From Clostridiales bacterium (lineage in GTDB: Bacteria; Bacillota; Clostridia; Lachnospirales; WQUN01), in NCBI GenBank assembly GCA_031269415.1, contig JAISZF010000172.1, positions 1 to 17,362 of the forward strand: a stretch of 17,362 nucleotides of DNA. Reading direction: 5' to 3'. Below, piece after piece: positions 13,409 to 17,362 of this stretch. The notes under the pieces are model-generated. The model was not told the DNA's origin and ran no database searches. It worked only from the letters and a program-made list of their open reading frames with translations. Positions within the stretch are counted from its first letter, which is position 1; each line of letters begins with the position of its first letter. Made by a program: the position numbers and the translations under genes.

Positions 13409-14077
13409 TTATGAGGTTATAATATCAAGAATCTCGACGGCGGTGGAATCCTTGGGGATATCGAATTCCCCGTAACGCAGCGATTCGTCCATACCGCTTT
13501 CCATAATATACTGGTTAAAATACGCCGCGTCCTGAACAATGCCAGCTTCCTGCAGCATGACGCATACGTCGTTCGATGTGGCGCCCATCGGTATCGTCAC
13601 ATGCACAGAGTCTCCCTGGTCCTCCGACGACGGTTCGGGAACAGGCGTTGGCGTGGCCGTCGGCTCAGGCGTAGGTACAGGCGTGGCCGTCGGTGTAGGT
13701 ACTGGAGTGTCCGTCGGAACGGGCGTGGGAGTCGGGGTATCGGTTAAAGGCGGTTCCGTCGGCTCGACGATTATCGTTGGGAATATCATACCCAGTCCGG
13801 AAGCGGCGTCCACAATCTCTTGCTCTGTCATTTCAACCGCGACCGGAGTGGGGACAGCGATATCAGCGATCGCCGATATATCAATTTCTCCTTGAATGCC
13901 TCTGCCGTTCGCCTCGGTAATCAGTTCGTCCGCCCTGGCGACAATCTCCTGATTAGACATCTCCGCTATCACTTTTCCGTTCTCAATGCCCCTGTCGATT
14001 AAAAAGATAAAAAACAAAAATGCCGACACCAGAATCGTGCCGACGCCAAAACCGAATAGGAAGGTCTTTGTGTTCAT
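13409..14077 (-). CDS. Membrane-anchored protein with Thr/Pro linker and MltG-like (YceG) LysM-type domain
   Basis: The 222-residue product has one N-terminal membrane segment (about 7-28) with the rest probably outside. Two similar motifs, MSNQEIVARADELI (40-53) and MTEQEIVDAASGLGMI (83-98), resemble the EEI-A-LGM element seen in MltG-type proteins. A low-complexity TP/PT/PV linker covers about 113-149. The last 65 residues (VHVTIPMGATSNDVCVMLQE, then AGIV...YGEFDIPKDSTAVEILDII) match the LysM-like domain at the start of MltG transglycosylases. The catalytic domain is absent, so it probably binds or senses peptidoglycan rather than cutting it. It is the last gene of the flagellar-type group; its ribosome binding site GGGGAGG lies in the end of the DUF6115-like gene. 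In related Clostridia a YceG-like gene commonly ends this operon. Confidence 0.8.
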   Translation of the reverse strand: MNTKTFLFGFGVGTILVSAFLFFIFLIDRGIENGKVIAEMSNQEIVARADELITEANGRGIQGEIDISAIADIAVPTPVAVEMTEQEIVDAASGLGMIFPTIIVEPTEPPLTDTPTPTPVPTDTPVPTPTATPVPTPEPTATPTPVPEPSSEDQGDSVHVTIPMGATSNDVCVMLQEAGIVQDAAYFNQYIMESGMDESLRYGEFDIPKDSTAVEILDIITS

Positions 14078-14078
14078 A

Positions 14079-14549
14079 TTACCTCCCCTTTCCGATGCTA
14101 AGTATCAACTTCACCTCGCCTTGGCCGATACCCAGAGTTTTGGCGATCTCTTCCTCTGTCATGCCTTGATCGTACAATGCCCTTATTTTGCCAAGCTTGG
14201 GGTTTTTATAACTATCGAGGCGTTTTTGGCGGGTGTCACTGAAAATTATGTCAGATGCCGGACCGACTTCTTCATTTTTGCGTTCCTCAATCATATTGTA
14301 AAGGAAAAGCAGCTCCTGATGTTTGTCTTCAAGTTCTTCAAAGATTGTCTGCGCAGCCTTGTTGATCTCCTCCATGGTCTGATCCGCTTCCGACACCGAA
14401 GCGCTTATAGCCCTTATGGCAAATTCCTCTGACTGGCGGCGTTCGTTGATTTTGTTCCCCGTCTGTTTAATGCTTGAAAACGTAACGAGAATGATTATGA
14501 TCCCCAGAATCACAAAGCCCAAAACAACATAAGTAAAAATATCCGACAC
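14079..14549 (-). CDS. DUF6115-like membrane protein of the flagellar operon
   Basis: The 156-residue product has an N-terminal membrane segment (about 5-24, VVLGFVILGIIIILVTF), a charged coiled-coil region (about 27-95), and a C-terminal KIRALYDQGMTEEEIAKTLG followed by IGQGEVKLILSIG that looks like a helix-turn-helix. This layout fits DUF6115, which recurs beside fliA and DUF342 genes in Clostridia. The DNA-binding-like end on a membrane protein is odd; it may be a protein-contact module. The start is GTG at 14549 with GGGAGAGG close upstream. It is 14 bases downstream of the small charged protein, and its end carries the ribosome binding site of the next gene. The function is unknown. Confidence 0.78.
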   Translation of the reverse strand: MSDIFTYVVLGFVILGIIIILVTFSSIKQTGNKINERRQSEEFAIRAISASVSEADQTMEEINKAAQTIFEELEDKHQELLFLYNMIEERKNEEVGPASDIIFSDTRQKRLDSYKNPKLGKIRALYDQGMTEEEIAKTLGIGQGEVKLILSIGKGR

Positions 14550-14563
14550 CCTCTCCCGGGCAG

Positions 14564-14869
14564 TTATACCCGTACATCTAATATACCGCCGCCCGCGAAC
14601 GCGTCCAAAGCGGCCTTTTTCTTCTCTTTATCTCTATTGTCCCCGTTCGATCCACGTTTGGAATTCCCGCGGCCGTCACGCTTAATGGTTTCCTCTTCGG
14701 GTTTATTGGAGTGACGGACGTGTTTTTCATTATGGGCGGCCTCGCGCCGCAGGCGCTCAGCGAACTGCCGGCGCAGATTTTCCGGATGATGCGCGGCGTT
14801 ATTTGCCGCCTGTATTACATCGGCGCTTCGCTGAACAGGCGCTTGCATATCTATGGGCCGTAACGACAT
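14564..14869 (-). CDS. Small charged protein of the flagellar-type operon
   Basis: The 101-residue product begins MSLRPIDMQAPVQRSADVIQ, has a helical, charged middle (LRRQFAERLRREAAHNEK), a low-complexity basic region (GRGNSKRGSNGDNRDKEKKK), and ends GGGILDVRV. From memory, proteins with an xxIDMQxxxP start and a final DV+I/V recur at this operon position in Clostridia, without known function. There is no signal or membrane segment. AGGAGGTGA upstream supports the start. It lies 15 bases after fapA. The mostly disordered, basic character suggests a partner-binding or nucleic-acid-contact role, which is speculation. Confidence 0.7.
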   Translation of the reverse strand: MSLRPIDMQAPVQRSADVIQAANNAAHHPENLRRQFAERLRREAAHNEKHVRHSNKPEEETIKRDGRGNSKRGSNGDNRDKEKKKAALDAFAGGGILDVRV

Positions 14870-14884
14870 AACTCATTCACCTCC

Positions 14885-16288
14885 TCAGGCCTTGAAGCCT
14901 ATATTAATTTTGCCGTTCTCATTAGTCAGTATACAGTTCGCAAGCTCGTCTCTCACATAGATTACCGCGTTACCTATCATCGCCTTTACGCCAAAATGCA
15001 TCATCGAACTGGCCGTTATTATCCCCTCATGATTTTCCATTTCCGGCAGCATACTATCAAACCGTTTTTTGACGCCGTTCAGCTTTTCCCGAAGTATAAA
15101 TTTGGAATGGAGCAGTTTTAAAAGCAATTTCTTTCGCTCGGCTTTCAACGAAACCCGCGCCTTAAGCGAATTCACCTCCAGATTTACCTCTTGATACTGT
15201 TTTTTCGCGTAAACATATTCGTCTGACAGCTCCTCATACATCCTTATTATTTCCGGGTTATGACCCACGCACACTTCCGTCGGCGTTGAAACGGCGGATC
15301 CTATCGATCTTGCAGTAACGCTTTCCCTCACCACAGCCTTACCGCCGACCAGCGCGCCATACCTGCCCGTCAGCGTCAATGAGCCGCCGCACATAATCCG
15401 GCTGTGAAGCGCGCTGTCAGCCGTAATATCCCCCCTCGCGGAAACGTCGCAGCTTTCTAAAAAATTAGCGCGAATATCGCCGCCCGCCTTTATTACGGCT
15501 GAGCCGGAGCCTCGGACGCCGCTTTCCAAAACAATATCTCCGCCTGTTTCAAGCTTCGCGGCTTCGACGACGCCGCCGATCCTGATGCCCGCGTCCGCTT
15601 TCACCATAAATCCGGTTCTGACGATGCCTCTCACATTAACCGCGCCCGAAAAAATTATATCGCCTGTCGAGCTGTTAACATCCCCGCTGATCAGAATTGA
15701 TTGAGAAACCGTAACCTTTCCGGATTCCACCCGGATAAGGCCTCCGGAAGCCGCCAGCAATCGCTCGCCGTCGTCGGAGATAACTGTGTTATCACCCTGA
15801 ACAGAAGAAAGATCCGATTCGGCGCTGCCCGGAAACAAGACATTCCCATAGATGTCGGATCCACTTACGCCCCCTTCCGCGCGCTTAATGGAAACCAATA
15901 AATCCCCGGCTTCACATAAACTAAAAATCCCTAGGTCATGATAATTCACGCTGCCGTTTTCGTTAACCTTTGGCGCGGGCTTTCCGCCGCCCATGTCAAA
16001 ATGATAACTGAAGCCTCCGCCATGGCCCGGAACAGGCTTTATGCCCTCGGCTATGATATAACCTACGCCGATAGCACGATCGAGCGACAGTTGTTTTATC
16101 ACATCGGTTTTTATTCCGAATCTTATATCTTTATTGTAAATCGCTTCCCGTATGTCGTCTTCGGTTAAGGGCAGGCCGTTTCCTTCGAGGGGGATAAAAT
16201 AGATAACCGCTTCCATTTTATCATCACTGGTTTCGATAATCAACGACTCATTTTTTGTATATTCCTCAGTGCCGATCATAATTCTCAC
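14885..16288 (-). CDS. fapA: FapA / DUF342 family protein (flagellar assembly protein A type)
   Basis: The product has about 467 residues. The N-terminal third (to about residue 175) is the FapA-type domain, ending near GVSGSDIYGN. Then comes a glycine-rich, right-handed beta-helix-like array with repeated GDI/GGVV/AGGDI turns (about 195-340), and a charged coiled coil (about 350-420) before a short beta end. In some bacteria FapA-type proteins affect polar flagellar placement; elsewhere in Bacillota the role is open. The start is unsure: GTG at 16288, with GGGAG four bases upstream, or ATG at 16279 (three codons in), with GGGTGAG just before it. It follows the sigma factor by 15 bases. Confidence 0.87.
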   Translation of the reverse strand: MRIMIGTEEYTKNESLIIETSDDKMEAVIYFIPLEGNGLPLTEDDIREAIYNKDIRFGIKTDVIKQLSLDRAIGVGYIIAEGIKPVPGHGGGFSYHFDMGGGKPAPKVNENGSVNYHDLGIFSLCEAGDLLVSIKRAEGGVSGSDIYGNVLFPGSAESDLSSVQGDNTVISDDGERLLAASGGLIRVESGKVTVSQSILISGDVNSSTGDIIFSGAVNVRGIVRTGFMVKADAGIRIGGVVEAAKLETGGDIVLESGVRGSGSAVIKAGGDIRANFLESCDVSARGDITADSALHSRIMCGGSLTLTGRYGALVGGKAVVRESVTARSIGSAVSTPTEVCVGHNPEIIRMYEELSDEYVYAKKQYQEVNLEVNSLKARVSLKAERKKLLLKLLHSKFILREKLNGVKKRFDSMLPEMENHEGIITASSMMHFGVKAMIGNAVIYVRDELANCILTNENGKINIGFKA

Positions 16289-16303
16289 CCAACTCCCGCT
16301 CCG

Positions 16304-17065
16304 CTATGCCCGCAGCCGCAAATCAGCGTAATTAGCCATTTTACCCTTTAATAATAAAACGGCTTTTGTGTGAATCTGCGATACCCTAGACTCCGATACG
16401 CCCAACACCACGCTGATTTCCTTAAGGGTCAATTCCTCAAAGTAATATAAGGTAATGACTTTTTTCTCCTTGTCGGAGAGTTGATCTATCGCTTCAGCCA
16501 AGGTTTGTTTGGTCTCCATTAACTCGATGGTGTGTTCCGGGCTGTCCGTATCGCCGCGCGCTGTAAAAAATAAATTGGCGTCGGCGTTCTGCTCCAGATA
16601 ATCATCCAGCGAAACGAGCGACACGACGGCGGATTTGCGTATGAGTTCCCTCGCGTCTTCCAAAGGAACCGAGAGTTTCTCAGCCACCTCATCGTCGCTG
16701 GGTTCGCGGCCGAGCTCCGCGGTCAGTTCGGCGAAAACCTGCTCCAGTTGTTTGTTCTTCGCCCGGAGCGAGCGCGGAACCCAATCCAGTTTGCGGATAT
16801 TGTCTATAATAGCCCCTCTTATTCGGATAGAGGCGTAAGTTTCAAACTTAATCCCCTTATCGGGGTCATATTTATCAATCGCGTCTATTAAGCCGAAGAT
16901 ACCGTAGCTGGTCAAATCCTCAAGATCCACGTATTGGCCGACATGCGTCAACAGCCTGCCCGCGACAAGTTTTACCAAAGGCGCGTACTCAATAATCAAT
17001 TTTTCTCTTAAAGCGGGGTTCTTTGTGACGGCATAGGATTTCCATACCTGATCCGTATCCTTCAT
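16304..17065 (-). CDS. fliA: RNA polymerase sigma factor of the FliA/SigD/WhiG family
   Basis: Directs RNA polymerase to late flagellar, chemotaxis and autolysin promoters. The 253-residue product has sigma region 2 with DLEDLTSYGIFGLIDAIDKY (47-66) and FETYASIRIRGAIIDNIRKL (74-93), followed by DWVPRSLR, a hallmark of the FliA/WhiG branch. Region 3 (about 100-150) carries ELGREPSDDEVAEKL, and region 4 has a helix-turn-helix, LTLKEISVVLGVSESRVSQIH. The start at 17065 has GGGAGG eight bases upstream. It sits between a small membrane protein and fapA, the position usual for sigD at the end of the Clostridia flagellar operon. No flgM-like anti-sigma factor is visible in the window. Confidence 0.93.
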   Translation of the reverse strand: MKDTDQVWKSYAVTKNPALREKLIIEYAPLVKLVAGRLLTHVGQYVDLEDLTSYGIFGLIDAIDKYDPDKGIKFETYASIRIRGAIIDNIRKLDWVPRSLRAKNKQLEQVFAELTAELGREPSDDEVAEKLSVPLEDARELIRKSAVVSLVSLDDYLEQNADANLFFTARGDTDSPEHTIELMETKQTLAEAIDQLSDKEKKVITLYYFEELTLKEISVVLGVSESRVSQIHTKAVLLLKGKMANYADLRLRA

Positions 17066-17085
17066 TCAAGGTCCTCCCATCCCTG

Positions 17086-17325
17086 TTATAGATTTTGCCC
17101 CTCATTCTTACTGTCCTGAGTCAACATTTCCGTATCATCTGTATTATCGTTTGAAAAGACACTTTTCTTTAGGTAGTTTTCAAGTAAACTTCCAATAATA
17201 TAAAACATTGCCATGGTAATTATTAATCCGCGAGACAATTCATATAGGGCGGTATTTTGTATAATACCCACCGCCGTAACGATCAAGCAAGCGACTATTG
17301 TTATATAATACCTCAGCTTATCCAT
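17086..17325 (-). CDS. Small two-helix membrane protein upstream of fliA
   Basis: The 79-residue product has two membrane segments (about 6-23, YITIVACLIVTAVGIIQN, and about 33-50, GLIITMAMFYIIGSLLEN) and a hydrophilic, acidic, Asn/Asp-rich tail of about 28 residues. I do not recognise a named family, but small membrane proteins occur just before fliA in Clostridia flagellar operons. The upstream ribosome binding site is weak (GCAGG). It ends 20 bases before the fliA start, and its stop is directly followed by the fliA ribosome binding site. It may be coupled to the gene that runs in from the right. Confidence 0.7.
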   Translation of the reverse strand: MDKLRYYITIVACLIVTAVGIIQNTALYELSRGLIITMAMFYIIGSLLENYLKKSVFSNDNTDDTEMLTQDSKNEGQNL

Positions 17326-17362
17326 TTAAATGAACCTGCTTCCGTGACCTATGGTTTTGATG
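17326..17362 (-). CDS. Possible end of an upstream gene, cut by the window edge
   Basis: Reading leftward from the window edge, one frame gives IKTIGHGSRFI and then a TAA that directly touches the ATG of the small membrane protein (TAAATG). Such tight spacing suits an operon gene, possibly another flagellar or chemotaxis gene. Eleven codons are too few to identify it, and chance is possible. Confidence 0.35.
   Translation of the reverse strand, partial: IKTIGHGSRFI

Noticed and set aside
13539..13895. Gly/Val repeat protein on the plus strand
   Set aside because: It is the complement of the TP-rich linker of the MltG-like protein, whose frame has a membrane segment and a recognisable domain.

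Overview
The window reads like a chromosomal segment of a motile, anaerobic member of the Clostridia (Bacillota). The pointers are strong GGAGG-type ribosome binding sites, sigma-A-like promoters in AT-rich spacers, the acetyl-cycle arginine genes argC-argJ-argB, a clostripain-family protease, and a flagellar-type tail cluster (FliA/SigD sigma factor, FapA/DUF342, a DUF6115-like protein and an MltG-like protein). This taxonomic reading is inference from gene content; no marker gene here settles it.

Left part (1-5975): arginine biosynthesis. argC, argJ and argB run leftward (argB leaves the window). argG and argH run rightward from the same 136-base spacer. The two back-to-back promoters are both near consensus, and each -10 hexamer lies inside an ARG-box-like palindrome, so ArgR control of both arms is likely. 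The end of argH is disturbed: a 38-codon ORF starts in its stop codon, followed by an imperfect second copy of the last 36 bases of argH. A perfect 11-bp hairpin then separates argH from the convergent HAD gene.

Middle-left (5930-8060), leftward: trmL (tRNA 2'-O-methyltransferase), a truncated AAA-ATPase-like gene, fragments of a toxin-antitoxin module (antitoxin C-terminus and YoeB/Txe toxin N-terminus), and a phosphoglycolate-phosphatase-like HAD hydrolase. The ATPase breaks off within a few bases of where the antitoxin fragment starts, and the toxin breaks off where the HAD gene starts. I read this as a deletion scar in an accessory spot.

Middle (8060-11214): a gene-poor stretch with hairpins, a leftward coiled-coil protein built on 13 tandem 21-bp repeats (heptads of the type LEAGQAK), a small intergenic region, and a rightward exported clostripain-like (C11) cysteine protease. 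A strong hairpin ends the latter and the convergent GH3 gene.

Right part (11220-17362), leftward: an intracellular GH3 glycosidase with its own promoter, preceded by the tightly packed flagellar-type genes: a small membrane protein, the FliA/SigD sigma factor, FapA, a small charged protein, a DUF6115-like membrane protein, and a membrane-anchored protein with a Thr/Pro linker and an MltG-like LysM-type domain but no transglycosylase domain. Most genes are ordinary. The parts that repay a second look are the toxin-antitoxin/ATPase scar, the argH tail duplication, the heptad array and the divergent arg control region. I found no clear undescribed system.
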